DNA of 64,000 nt from Cinclus cinclus (taxonomy: Eukaryota; Chordata; Aves; Passeriformes; Cinclidae). Shown piece after piece: positions 27,901 to 38,300 of this stretch. The position numbers and the translations under genes are program-made. Location of the stretch: contig NC_085051.1 in the NCBI RefSeq assembly GCF_963662255.1, positions 50,383,101 through 50,447,100 of the forward strand. The letters are read 5' to 3'. Below the pieces are notes generated by a model, which was not told where the DNA came from, searched no databases, and saw only the letters and a program-made list of their open reading frames with translations. Within the stretch, counting starts at the first letter, position 1. The number at the start of each line of letters is the position of its first letter.

Positions 27901-28820
27901 GGCCAATTGTAGCACAAGCACCAAATTGCTTTGCCAACTCCTTGTCTCCTCTTCAAGAGCAACGATAACAAAAATTCTAATTTTTCTAGGGCAACATTTA
28001 GATGCATTCAGAATATGAAAATCTGGACTTGTGTTTCAAAAACAACTGTATCACAGCACAGTTATTAATGACAGTAGAAAGAGTCAATAGTATTTTGGCA
28101 TCACTGCACAAAATTATGCTCTGCTTTTCATATTTACTAGAAATAATGGACGAGTTCCAAGTTCCTTAACAAGTGAAACAATCTTTGGTCTATATGTGAG
28201 ATCTAAGCACCATGAAAAGCTTCCTAACAGCAACAACAGCAATAAATTTATCTAAGCAACAAAGATATGTGTGCAGTTGACCTGAGTTGTATTACTGCTT
28301 CCCACAGTTAATTTCCCTACTGTAGTATCAGTTGGAAGTACTGTTCAAGTGATAAATGGAAACAGTGCAATTCTTCAAGTTTACAGGAAAAACATTTGTG
28401 ACAAAGCTTCAATGCCAAGTCATCTAGCTGTTTAAAAGTCTAATCTTACCCAGTATTGATGCTTGTATTCAGATGAAAAGCCAAATGCTGCCACAAATAT
28501 GGTCTGTCCAATAAATACCCATTTAAATAAGCCAGCGATGGCATATATTAACAGACATAGTTCAATAGGCATCTCAGAATACCTAACTTAAGCACTCTGA
28601 AATAGCAAGCTTGGCCACTTTCAGGAAAAATACAGCTCACTGTCTTCAGCAAGAAAACGTATTTGAGTGGTTTGCACAGCATTCCTTTTCCCAGAGAGAC
28701 ATAAAAAGAAAACTTACTTTGCAATAACTCATTAATTAGGTTCAACATTTCCTTTGGAGATACTGTCGCTGTGGCTCCTGTACCTGACTTCTGAGTTTTA
28801 ACTCGGCTCTTCTTCCCCAT
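3790..28820 (-). CDS. SETD3: SETD3, actin-histidine N-methyltransferase (coding exons 2-8, residues 1-283; 3' part outside window)
   Basis: SET-domain enzyme that methylates histidine 73 of actin using S-adenosylmethionine; largely cytoplasmic in the known family. The coding sequence is complement(join(3790..3904,5750..5808,21863..22119,22653..22725,23833..23981,27021..27113,28718..28820)). The phases join without a break and give 283 residues, about the first half of the usual ~594. Visible landmarks are the start [10 protein letters not shown], the SET motif EGFGL with F at residue 106 (cofactor site in the human enzyme), N256, and the NHTNGL motif giving N278 and H279 at exactly the human numbering. 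The rest of the catalytic core (including Y313) and the Rubisco-LSMT-like substrate-binding domain lie off the left edge. The start ATG (28818-28820) sits in good context (A at -3, G at +4). All donors are GT and all acceptors AG. Head to head with CCNK. Confidence 0.97.
3905..5749 (-). other. SETD3: SETD3 intron 7
   Basis: This is a 1.85-kb intron between exons 7 and 8. Nothing was recognised apart from a small A/T run near 5393-5412 and a triplicated AATTACCTG-like motif at about 5470-5500. Confidence 0.85.
5750..5808 (-). CDS. SETD3: SETD3 exon 7 (residues 226-244 plus two bases of Arg245)
   Basis: This 59-bp exon has acceptor CATTTTGCAG and an atypical donor, ACAG|GTTGGT. It encodes [19 protein letters not shown] plus two bases of an arginine codon completed in exon 8. 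It lies after a 16-kb intron. Skipping it would shift the frame. Confidence 0.95.
7440..7960. promoter_or_regulatory. Intronic CpG island in SETD3 intron 6
   Basis: A block of very high G+C with dense CpG, sharpest at 7590-7900, sits in an otherwise A/T-rich intron 16 kb long and is not next to any SETD3 exon. The long reading frames through it in several frames are what stop-poor GC-rich DNA gives, and none resembles a known protein. It could be an alternative promoter, the start of a non-coding transcript, or an enhancer. Confidence 0.7.
7718..7736 (-). promoter_or_regulatory. Candidate CTCF site
   Basis: CAGTGCCCCCTGCCGGCGG matches the reverse of the CTCF consensus at its strongest positions (AG.GCCCCCTG..GGC). 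It lies inside the intronic CpG island. It was judged by eye only. Confidence 0.4.
12322..12400 (+). mobile_element. CR1 LINE 3'-end fragment
   Basis: CAGGAGCTGGACTTTGATGA, then a TCTTTGTGGTC block and a degenerate TATGATTCTG end, match the 3' untranslated end and terminal repeat of avian CR1 elements in sense orientation. Confidence 0.7.
15655..16090 (-). mobile_element. CR1 LINE fragment, antisense
   Basis: The plus strand reads as the complement of the CR1 3' ORF2 region. Landmarks are GGGAACCCAGCACTGGATGC, AGTGCAGGACTTTGCATTTC, and TTCCAGTCCTCAGGAATGTC. It has internal deletions and is clearly old. Confidence 0.8.
16095..17935 (-). mobile_element. Long CR1 LINE fragment, antisense
   Basis: It begins with the CR1 3' end read in complement (TTGGAAAGGACCTTTAGGGT, CCACCTAGTCCAACTCC). 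It runs through ATTCCAGGTGGGGTCTCACC and GTTGAACCTCATAA to upstream reverse-transcriptase-gene segments (CCATATTCCTTCCAGGTTAT). It abuts the preceding fragment. Many indels and stops make it inactive. Confidence 0.85.
21339..21670 (-). mobile_element. CR1 LINE 3'-end fragment, antisense
   Basis: It starts with an AATCATAGGGGCATAGGTTG-like 3' end. It continues to GTGGGCCCAAAATTGTACAG and TATTCCAGACAAAGCCTCAC, matching degenerated CR1 in complement. Confidence 0.7.
21863..22119 (-). CDS. SETD3: SETD3 exon 6 (residues 140-225)
   Basis: The acceptor is TTGATTAATTCAG and the donor GTAAGAAT. It is the largest coding exon in the window at 257 bp. It encodes the variable insert region of the SET domain, from [15 protein letters not shown] to the tyrosine-rich segment ending YFYKIIQ. 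It is nearly identical to the mammalian protein. Confidence 0.97.
22120..22652 (-). other. SETD3: SETD3 intron 5
   Basis: This is a 533-bp intron between exons 5 and 6. It has a (CA)-rich stretch at about 22431-22443 and A-rich tracts. Nothing else was seen. Confidence 0.85.
22653..22725 (-). CDS. SETD3: SETD3 exon 5 (residues 116-139)
   Basis: This is a 73-bp exon with acceptor TTTCTGTAG and donor GTAAGAGC. It encodes [20 protein letters not shown] and then NSVL, identical to my recollection of human. It ends with one base of a glycine codon completed in exon 6. Being short, it carries no long open reading frame and is easily missed. Confidence 0.95.
22726..23832 (-). other. SETD3: SETD3 intron 4
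   Basis: This is a 1.1-kb A/T-rich intron. No feature was recognised. Confidence 0.85.
23833..23981 (-). CDS. SETD3: SETD3 exon 4 (residues 66-115)
   Basis: The acceptor is TATATAG|G and the donor GTGAGCGT. It encodes the start of the SET domain, including the GFGL motif at residues 105-108, which contributes to cofactor binding in the human enzyme. 149 bp plus the carried base make exactly 50 codons. Confidence 0.96.
23982..27020 (-). other. SETD3: SETD3 intron 3
   Basis: This is a 3-kb A/T-rich intron. There is a short tandem duplication of a ~21-bp GATCTA..AAATATCT unit at 24463-24508 and a run of four TGATGT-type units at 26673-26705. No known element was identified. Confidence 0.8.
27021..27113 (-). 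CDS. SETD3: SETD3 exon 3 (residues 35-65)
   Basis: The acceptor is TTTATTTCCAG and the donor GTAAATGT. It encodes [20 protein letters not shown] followed by the basic helix ending RKKQK, which precedes the SET domain. Phase 1 at both ends joins cleanly to exons 2 and 4. Confidence 0.95.
27114..28717 (-). other. SETD3: SETD3 intron 2
   Basis: This is a 1.6-kb intron with a TA/CA microsatellite at 27151-27190 close to exon 3. Nothing else was recognised. Confidence 0.85.
27151..27190. repeat. TA/CA dinucleotide microsatellite
   Basis: Alternating TA, CA and TA units about 40 bp upstream (in SETD3 sense) of exon 3. Confidence 0.85.
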
Positions 28821-28827
28821 TTTCAAA
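28718..28827 (-). CDS. SETD3: SETD3 exon 2 (first coding exon, residues 1-34)
   Basis: The acceptor is a T-rich tract ending TTTTTTAG, and the donor is GTAAGT at 28712-28717. The ATG is seven bases into the exon. It encodes the basic N-terminus ([10 protein letters not shown]) and a short helix ending NELLQ, leaving one base of the next lysine codon. This reads like human SETD3 with a few substitutions. Confidence 0.95.
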
Positions 28828-28938
28828 CTAAAAAAGATGAAGAAGCACACCGTCACCAATTACAATGAAACAAAATATAAGCATGAATGAACATGCTTTC
28901 ACTAGTCATGTAAAAAAGAAAACAATGAGAAATGATTT

Positions 28939-28960
28939 CTTGCACATATATATGTGCAAG
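28939..28960. repeat. Perfect 22-bp palindrome
   Basis: CTTGCACATAT followed directly by its reverse complement, with no spacer. It is centred on a TA run 112 bp upstream of SETD3 exon 2. Confidence 0.85.
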
Positions 28961-29439
28961 TACTATGGCCTGACTGTAAGAGCCATACAGTGCAATCTGA
29001 AGCAATATTTCATGTAGTTGCACATTAATTACTTGAGGGTAATTAGAAAATAGAAATCTTAGAGGCAAAAAGAAAAATTAATCTAATCACATGCAAATTC
29101 ATTAGTTATGAACAAATATTATGGATTCCAAAGTATTCAGTCTATAGAAAACCAGGTTATTTTATCTCATCAGCTGCATGGCCAATAGCAGCTGAATTAG
29201 TATTTTGACTGTACGTTAGTAATTCAAAATGAATTGAAAATTAAGTATTCCATTTCAAAATAAAATCAAAATACCATCTGTATATCTTTGCTGCAGCTTC
29301 TTGTGATTCAAGGCAACCAGTTAAAGAAAACTTATTTTCGGTAAAGTAAATGGAACACTATCTTAGGCTGGTATTCCAATATTAAGTGCCCCTTATTCTC
29401 ATGCAGGACTTAAATCACACAACACCTCCTGGAACAGCA

Positions 29440-31065
29440 GTGTAGCAAGGTGTGAAATATCCAGGGAATTTCTCACATGCACTGGGAGCAATTTCTGAGG
29501 CTGGCACTGAACAGGCTTCTAGGGGAGGAGTTGTGCAGGATCTGGTACTCATGAATAAGGAAGAACTGCTCACGCATAAGACAGCCAACTGCCTTGGATG
29601 CAGTAATTGTGAAATTGTAGTGCAAGTATTGAGAAAAGAAAGGAAAAAGCAGAAGACTCTGGACTCACTGCAGTAGAGAGAGCAGGGACATGCTCAGGGA
29701 ATGGTAATCAGAATGACCTGGGAGGCTACAAATAAGTCCATGACAGCCAGTCATCTTCCTGGACTCTCTTCTCTGAGCACAGAATAAGCCTTCCCAACAT
29801 GAAAGAAAATCAGCAGGCACAGCAGGAGGCCAGCTGACTGTACACAGGACTCCTCACTGACAGAGCTCAAATGAAACAGAAACATAGGTAGAGTGGGACT
29901 GGGGACAGGCAACTGGAGGAGAATATAGACAAACTGTCTGGGCAAGCAGACAATGAAGGAGGGAGGCCAAAGCTTGTTTGGAGCTGATATTGAAGATGAA
30001 TGGGAAGGGCAAGAAGAAAAGCTTTTACCATGAGCAGAAGATACTCTGGGGAAAGCATAATTCAGCTGCTAAATCAGGAAGCTACCTAATGATGAAAAGT
30101 ACAGAAAAAGCTAAGACACCCAGCACTTTGGGCATGGTCTTTACCAACAAGGCCTGCTATCAGGTTTACCATATTTCTGCTTCTAGTAGTGAAGTTTGAG
30201 GGAGAGGAGCTACCAAATCAAAAAGCTATCTAGGTAAGCTGAACTTCTGCAAGTACGTAGGATCAGATGGGAAACATCCAAAGTACTGAAAAAGCTAATT
30301 GATATCTCTGGAAGGCTGCTGGCTACCATCTTTGAAAAGTCATGGTAATTGCTCATGAGAGGAAACTGGTAACTTAAAATCAACAAACAAAATCCAACTG
30401 AAAAGCAAGGTGCAGGTAGGAGAGAGTAAAGTATCCAGAGAACTAGGATGCAATGAGTCTCACCTCATTTGCTGTACAAAATGTAGAATGAGTTCTAAAA
30501 GGAAGTTATTTCCAGGCATGATGGACATAAACATGACTGGGATCAGAAAACAGACTTCTAAAGGCAAACCCTGCACTGCCTTAAGCGGAAGAGTAAGTGG
30601 CCTCACAGACCAGGGAGAATTGATGGTTGCCAGTGCTTTGACTTATGCAAGGTTTTTAACACTATCTTCCATAGCACCCCAGCAGTCAAACTGAGGAGAC
30701 ATACTGAATAGGCAGGCAAAAAATTCCTTGAAACATGAAGTTAAAAGAGTTTTGGTCAATAATCCTTTATGTCAACTGATAAGGTGCAATACTTCTCTGT
30801 AGACAATACTGGCCAACATCACCAGACTTGGATGTTAGGACAGAAAAGATCCTCAGCACATTTACAGACAATATGAAATAGGAAAAGCAGCCAAGACCAG
30901 CACTGAATGGCAGGACCAGCATTCAGAAGGATCTCAATGAACTGGAAGAAGAAGCCAGAAGTGATTTTGTTAACTTATACAAAGATAATGTATCCTGCAT
31001 TTGGGAAGGAAAAGATCAGTATCATAGCTGCAGACTGGACAGTGTAGTCAGCTTACCCAAAATTA
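29440..31065 (+). mobile_element. Degenerate CR1 LINE ORF2 fragment, sense
   Basis: On the plus strand GTACGTAGGATCAGATGGGA, CTACCATCTTTGAAAAGTCA, and CTCAATGAACTGGAAGAAGA correspond in order to CR1 reverse-transcriptase-region sequence. The upstream part (29.4-30.2 kb) fits the same order more loosely. It is heavily mutated. It lies in SETD3 intron 1, opposite to SETD3 transcription. Confidence 0.75.
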
Positions 31066-31344
31066 AATGTTTCCTCTCACATGCTACCAAAAAGTTTTGT
31101 TCTTTGCAACTGGTATTAACATTGCAACATAGTGACCAGCAGCAAAAAATTCTAGTAGGAAAAGTATATTATCTGGCTGCTTTACCTTTTCCATTAAGAT
31201 TAGAGAGAACAAGAAACTACCAAACCCAAGGTTTATTTTAAAAGGTAACTGAATTATCAGGAAGCCAGCTAAGTTCACATTGTTAACTTATTAACTCAAA
31301 ATTAAAGGAGCTCAAAACTGACTGAAAAGCCACACCTCATAAAA

Positions 31345-31367
31345 GGGGGGGGGGGGGGGGGGGGGGG
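31345..31367 (+). repeat. Mononucleotide (G)23 tract
   Basis: There are 23 uninterrupted G residues on the plus strand, flanked by AAAA and AAGC, in SETD3 intron 1 (C tract in the SETD3 pre-mRNA). Confidence 0.95.
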
Positions 31368-32892
31368 AAGCAAACATTATAAGGTGTTTTCCAAAGGGAA
31401 GGCAAAGAAACTGAATCTTTCATTTTCTAACATTAAACATAGTGCAAGAACAAGACTAGCTCTGAGTAACAGAAACTGTGAAGTCCTGGGGCATATCCAG
31501 GTCCCCTGATTTTAGCACTCTCTGACAGACAGATGCCAGAGGCTCAAACAACCCACCTGTCCTGCTTCATTTTATCCATCCCCCTTGATTTGCATAACTT
31601 ACTTTCCCAATACAGTTTTTTACCATGAAAAGCCCACACCTGCAGCTGGTAAGGAGAGATCCCACAGACTCAATGTGAGAAGTACGGTCTGATCACATCT
31701 CTTGATGTTTGTGAATGAACACTGGACAGCCTCTTGAAAGGTGTTGCTCTACCACAGTTGCATTTGATATGAGATTTCTTAATATTTTTCAGTTCAGATG
31801 AAGTGGGCAGTAACACTCATTAAGCAATCCATGTTGAATTTTTAATAGTACTCATTGGAAATAGGATCAATATAAAAGGTCAACCTGCCATAATGCAGTG
31901 TGAGACAGACAAAGAATAACAATACCCACAAAAAATGAACTTAGAGCTTATCTTCATGGTCTTCCCATTCTACAGACCTTCTTTCTGGTTTTTTTTGTCT
32001 TTACCCCCCCAGCAGTTTTCTTATGGTACATTCTTCACAAAGACTTTATTTGCATATCACCTATTCACTTGAGTGTTCCCCTCTCCTCTATGCCATCCTG
32101 ATATATTTATTTTAGACTATTCTTCTCTTGAGAAAAATCAAGTCAGATGAGTCTTTAATGGTTCCAACAGCGGGACTGGAGATGGAGTCCAAAATCTTAA
32201 GAGCAAGAACAATGCAGTTCTGTGTTGATTCCTACAAATGTTTTCTACATTCCCTCTAAGCACAAGTCCCCACATCTTCAGAATCATCAGAAAATCAAAG
32301 CACTCATATACTGTTTATTTCATAATAAAAGTTACAAATTACGACTGATAGTTTATATGAAGATACTTTTAAGATATGTAGGTTGAAAAAATGAAATTAA
32401 TTTGAAGGATTTTGTTTTCTCATTTCCAAGAATGAAGCAAGTTAATTGATCAGTGAATTGGGGAGAAGCAATCTTAGCTAATGTTCTGTATACACAACTA
32501 CCAATATACTGCAGGCTTTTTTCTTTCCGTTACTTTTTAAAAAGTTGTATTGAGAGGAATAATCTCCTTGAAATATAAACATCCATGGGTAAATTTTTAA
32601 GAAGAAAAAAAAAGAAAACTGCACACATATTATACATGGAGATATGATAAGTGTCACCATGGGTTCAGAACATTCAGTACATGAAGCTGTTCAAATATGG
32701 TACAAAGTCAGCATTAATTTTTTAATTTTTCCTTGTATGAAACACTTTAGTAGCAAGAATCCATTATTCCAGTGAAAGTATTGCCAAGAATTATGTCTAA
32801 AGATAAAGCTGATTCCAGAGGATGTGAACTTCATCTTCCCAAATACAATGAAAAGGAAAATTTGAAGAATGCTTTGTATTTGTATTATCATC

Positions 32893-33028
32893 CTAGTTGA
32901 ATATTGTTTCAGAGGCCAAAACCAAAAATATCCAGCTGAAATATGGTCTACACAAGTAAGAAATAAAAGCTTAATACAGGATATGTCTCAGCTACTATGT
33001 TCAAATAACACACAGCAAACACACCATA
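32893..33028 (+). repeat. Direct duplication, copy 1
   Basis: It begins CTAGTTGAATATTGTTTCAG and ends AAACACACCATA. It aligns to 35241-35380 with five substitutions and one 4-bp indel by hand count (about 96% identity). Confidence 0.95.
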
Positions 33029-34052
33029 GGAATAAAAACAAAAAAACAAGTTCATTGAAAACAGCTCACAAGATTGATGGCACCATAATCAGAAATGCAT
33101 TTTTTCAGTACACTGCTACCAGTATATGAATATGAAATAAGCTCTGTAAGTATCTCTGCTCTGTCCTTTGATACATCCATCCTGTCTAACTATTGCTTCT
33201 TAGTAATCAGAATTTCTACAGAGAAAATATTCTGCATGCATGATTAAATCAGCAAGTCTCTCTCTCAAAGAAAAAGCAAAACCATCAGACTGATATACTG
33301 AGATATCAGGTTACGGAAGTAATTCCTTTTAAGGAATCATCTACCTTGATCAAAATTGTACTTTTTGATCCAATTCCCAATCAGGAAAACAGGTTTCTAC
33401 TTCCTACAGACTTACCCTCATTCACTGTTCAGTTACGTGAAACAGATATAATTATTTAAACCTAATGCATTTGACAGCTGTATTGTTTAGTAAGAGCCAT
33501 AATTTAAAAGGATTTGCTGCTATACATAGCTGTCTAGAAAATGTATTCCAAATACCAGCACAATGAAGTCTGTGTACCATTAACAAGTCACACATCATAT
33601 TTTATAAAACATATAATCTAAAAATAGATTATGAATGTTTTTTCAAAACTTCCGAAATCTGACAGAACACTTCATCCAATTTCATGCTTGGGGGAAAAAA
33701 GTTCAAGTTAAGGAGTGCTCTGCTGTATTTAACCAGCAAATGATGGGTTAGAATGATAGCAGGAGACCCAATATAGAGAAAGTAAGTGTGCTTCCTTTGT
33801 GAAGCTACCTTTTGTAATTCAGTTCATGAAACAGATTTTGGAGTTAAATTTCAATTTAAAAAAAAATCCTAGAACTCCAAGAAACATGTGTAACTTCAGG
33901 GGAAAAAAACAGTATATTTTTCATTTTAAATAAAATTTCAGACAAAAAGTATCTTTCTTTGCAAGACTAAAACTATTGTTTAGAAAAAAAACAAAGTATG
34001 AATCCTCTTCTTGACACAGCCATGAAAAACAGGGTGTTTGCCAGTACCTGCA

Positions 34053-34110
34053 TGAATAAATAAATATAGAAGAAGCAATAAATAAATATATTATATATAT
34101 ATTAAAAAAA
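34053..34110. repeat. AATA/TA low-complexity tract
   Basis: AATAAATAAATA units pass into a TATATATA run in SETD3 intron 1. Confidence 0.8.
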
Positions 34111-35240
34111 TAGCTGCACTACATGGGGAGAAACAAAACAGAAAGTCTTCCAGAGGAACCACAAACTTTATGAATGTCTGAAGAAGCAGCACACATTTCA
34201 GTGGAAAAGCAATTTGGGGTTTTTTTTTCTTTTTAAGTTTGGCTTTCCAGTTGTATTCTGGTGAACAGTTCTATGTACTATGCCATGTTTTCTTTCAAAC
34301 GAACATAGACAAAAATTCCTGAAAGCATTCTCCAAAGAGCGAGTGCACTGACAGCAATGATGAATAAGCTTAGTAGTACAGAACACAGCCACATTTCCAA
34401 ATATAGTGTATCAGCTGGCCTGACAAGAAGAATCATGCCAAAACTGGCAGCGAGGGGTGTAAATGATCCATCTCCCTCTCTAAATACTGCTACCAAAGAG
34501 CAGTTCTGTTGGGACGGACTTTGAACTGGTTTCCACATCACACACAAAAGTAATATTTTAATGAGCTGTAAAATATGCCTCCTCTTGACTTACAGCTTTA
34601 AAAAGTGAGCATGTTCACCTAACAGTTTTAGAAGGTAACCATGAGAAGTCTGCACAAAATCCCAGAAGTACTGCCAACAAGGAGATGCATTTTTGTTGCT
34701 TTATTAAAAAAAAAAAAATACTACTTCAGCATTTCATTTAAGAAAACTAATACTTAAAAAAAATTGGTATTAGAAAATTTGACTTCATCACAGGACCACA
34801 TTTCCTTATGGAAGCAATGCCAAGTTTGCATGATAAAATACAGACCTTTCCAAGTAATAGGTCAGAAAAAAAACTCCATTTAATCATTAACAAAACCCCC
34901 AGCTCTTCACATACACATGACAATCAAGAAGTTCACTGCAGTGCTACATCAAGCTGCAGTCAGGTTTGAAAGGAAAAAACCTGAAAGATCTATCATTAAG
35001 CACTGTAAAGACACCTACCTCTCCTTCTAACTGGATAAAAATACAAGTTTGCAACCTTAGTTACAAAACTGTGAATATGATCATTGTGCTAAGTAAACAC
35101 TAGGCCAATTTTTAACTGTGCTGTTTTTAAAAAAATTATCCTACACGATGCATAGAGTCTGATAGACTCTGATTTCTTATAGATGTGTATCTCACATTCT
35201 TTTCCAGTGACCTCAGAATCTCTGCAGTGCTCTCTATGCA

Positions 35241-35380
35241 CTAGTTGAATATTGTTTCAGAGGCCAAAACCAAAAATATCCAGATGAAATATGGTCTACA
35301 CAAGTAAGAAATAAAAGCTTAATACAAGATATGTCTCAGCTACTACTGATGTTTAAATAACACACAGCAAACATGCCATA
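35241..35380 (+). repeat. Direct duplication, copy 2
   Basis: This is the partner of 32893-33028 in the same orientation. A short further match (AAGTTCATTGAAAACA at 33048-33063 and 35594-35609) suggests that the homologous unit continues. About 213 bp separate the two blocks here, against about 19 bp in copy 1. Confidence 0.95.
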
Positions 35381-38300
35381 GAAAGCACTGTGCTTTCTGT
35401 TCCCTCCCCACATGACCACACGAGCCAGACAGCATCTCCTTCTGCAAGTTTTAATATAACTGTGCATGTTGGGCAAAACCATCAGCACACGTGGTCAATA
35501 GCTGACAAACAGGCCAAGCAGGTGAACTTTTCCCAACACAGCTTTTCCTCTAGCCAGCAGGTCAAGCTCTGTTAGAGTACTCCCACTCCACCAAAGTTCA
35601 TTGAAAACATCCAACAAGCTAATGGGTGCAGCAGGACAAACTGAGCACCAGGGAGAACTGACAAGCCTTATTTGCTTCAGCTATTACTTCTTACTTTGCA
35701 GAGCACTAAACCAGTTACCCAAAAAATTGCCAGACTTTTACAATACCAACCAAGAGTTACCTCTCCAAGTTTAACTTCGCTTCAAGGACTCAGTACATTT
35801 CAGTGCAGTACGTTAGCATTGTATCTTCTTTAATTCAGATCCTTGTAGATGCTAATTACATTATGTTCTCATTATTACATAATAGTTACCACTCCATGCA
35901 TCTACTTGGCACATATGGGCACAGATGGCAGAGGGGTGCAGATCTAGAATCTGTATTAGAAGGATACATATGGGTAAACAAGGGCAGACAAGGAGAAGAC
36001 AAGGGAATTCTCAAGCCATACAAAGAGCAAGGAGAGGTGAGTATTGTAGGTGGCTGTGGGATATGTTCTTTGGCTGCATGAAAAGGGAGGACAGATGAGT
36101 GGGATGCACACAAATGAGGTCTGCAATTTCTTTTTCTAGTTTGACTGCCTAGCCTAAGTCCTTTTCACCTCTACTTCAGAGAGGGAAGTGTATCATCTCT
36201 TATATCAACATATGTTAAGAAGCCAGGGTCTTAAAGTACAAGCTTAATGCTTACAGGCAACTGACAGGAGCTCTCCAATCTGTATGCAGGAGAACATAAT
36301 TTTACACTTGATATAACCAGTTTTATGCAGAATGTGATCTTTTGCTTCCACTGATCAAGTTTGGCTTTTTCTCCTTAACTTGAATCTTATGACTGTGGCT
36401 AAAAAGATAAATACATTTCATAGCAAATAGATGAAATCAAGAAGTGTAAGAACAGTGTGGGTGGAGGAAGAGATCTGTGATCTTTAAGAAAAATTCAGCT
36501 TATACATTTACAATGAACGCTATGTTTTCTTCTGAAAAACACCTACATCATGTCACTTGGAAACCACATTAACATTCTCATCACTCCTAAGGTATTAATC
36601 TAAATGTTCCCACTAAATAAATGACTAATTAGTTACTGATTCAATTCCTTTTCCCCCAGCTCTTTCACCTCTGATGTACCTCACCCTTCTCTTCCTGCTA
36701 TTAATTCTCCTCTCCTATGACTGCCTTTTCCTTTTTCTTCCAATTCCTCTACAAGTTTGTCCCAAAAGCTGTTCTAAATACAAATGTCATTGCAGTTCAC
36801 TGTCTGTGTATTTTCTTTCTCCAGCTGTCTCTGTTCTTCTGTTTAAGTTGCAAGCTCTTTTGGAAGTCGGACCTTCTGTGATTGTATGGAGGAGAAATAA
36901 CAAGGCATCCTTTGTTTTTTTAACAGGATCTGAAGTATTTCTGTAACACTGATGACAATGCTGACAAAAATTACCTAAAGAAAGCACTAATAAGATTAAT
37001 AATAGAAAAACCCATATTTTTTCCACTTACGACTGCATTCCACTTAAAATACAATGTGAATTTATGTTTTCCATAGCCATAACCCACACAATTTCCTTGA
37101 AGAGCTAGCTTTGGTACATATGCTCCTCGTGGCAAGATGCTGTACTCAGAATCAGTCCAATGCACAACAGAGCTAACACAGAGTGCCCTAGGATCTTCTG
37201 ATCTCCCAAAACAACTTGCACTCCTCAAACGCAGTCCCTTCTTGCTAGTTAATCTGAACACTCTATTCTATATAAAATATAGGCCAGCAGCTTAGGCTTT
37301 TCATTTGAACCTGAAGTCAAGAAAGCCATCTTCAGCAGCAACCCACAGCTCCAGATACACATGTTCTGCAGGAAGAGAGAGATCCTGGAACATACATATA
37401 TTGGTTACACACTGCAGTTTTTTCCAGTTCCATCTTATGAAGTTCTGTTTACCATTGCCCCCTCCCTTTCTAGCGTCTGCTTCCTGGATTCAAGACCCAT
37501 CCCCCTCACCAAAGCCACAGGTCTTCCTCCACAATCTTCTTGATTAAAAAATACTTACTACATTCCTTCATATCTTCCCATCTATAAAGAACTGCACTAA
37601 ACAGCATCCATCATCTCCTGGAGGAATAATGAGAAGTTGCTCCACTCTGTTTCTTTGTAAAGTCTACAGTCTTCATCCTTACCACAGCCTCCTTTATTTT
37701 TCTTCTCCCACCACCGTCTTTTACCAGAGGAAAAGTAACAGTGAGAGCAACCAAGAGCAGGCTACTTAGAGGCCTACAGGAAAAGCAGGACAGAGGGATT
37801 TTTTTTTTTTCTCCAGTATGTTCATGCTGCTTCTTGCAGCCCAAGCTACAATGTAGTAAGCTTCCTTTCTTCAGGAGGCCTGTGAAATTATCCTGGGCAG
37901 CTTCTCATACCTCATACACAAACTCACTTTTATTTTCTTATCAAAGACCTGATTTGACATGATCTATTTGCAGTATTTGCAATCACACTCTGAACATTTC
38001 GTCGCTTGGGTAAAGCAAATTAAATAGATTGTCACCATCACTTCTTAACAAGAACAGTCTTCCTGAGAAAAAAATCTTTGAACATATCATGTCTGTTGAT
38101 TCAGTTATTTCCTTCCCATACCTTTTCTCATCTTTCTCACTTAGCAGATGGATTTTATTCCCTTCAGGAGGTAGGTACCATTTACCTGTCTTCCCTCTCT
38201 GGGATACTTGCTTCTCACAAGCATGTCTTTTCTTCAAGGAATTTACCACACCAGTGGTTGTAAACTTTGCTGTTCTCGGAAGCAGACACACTGCTTTAGA

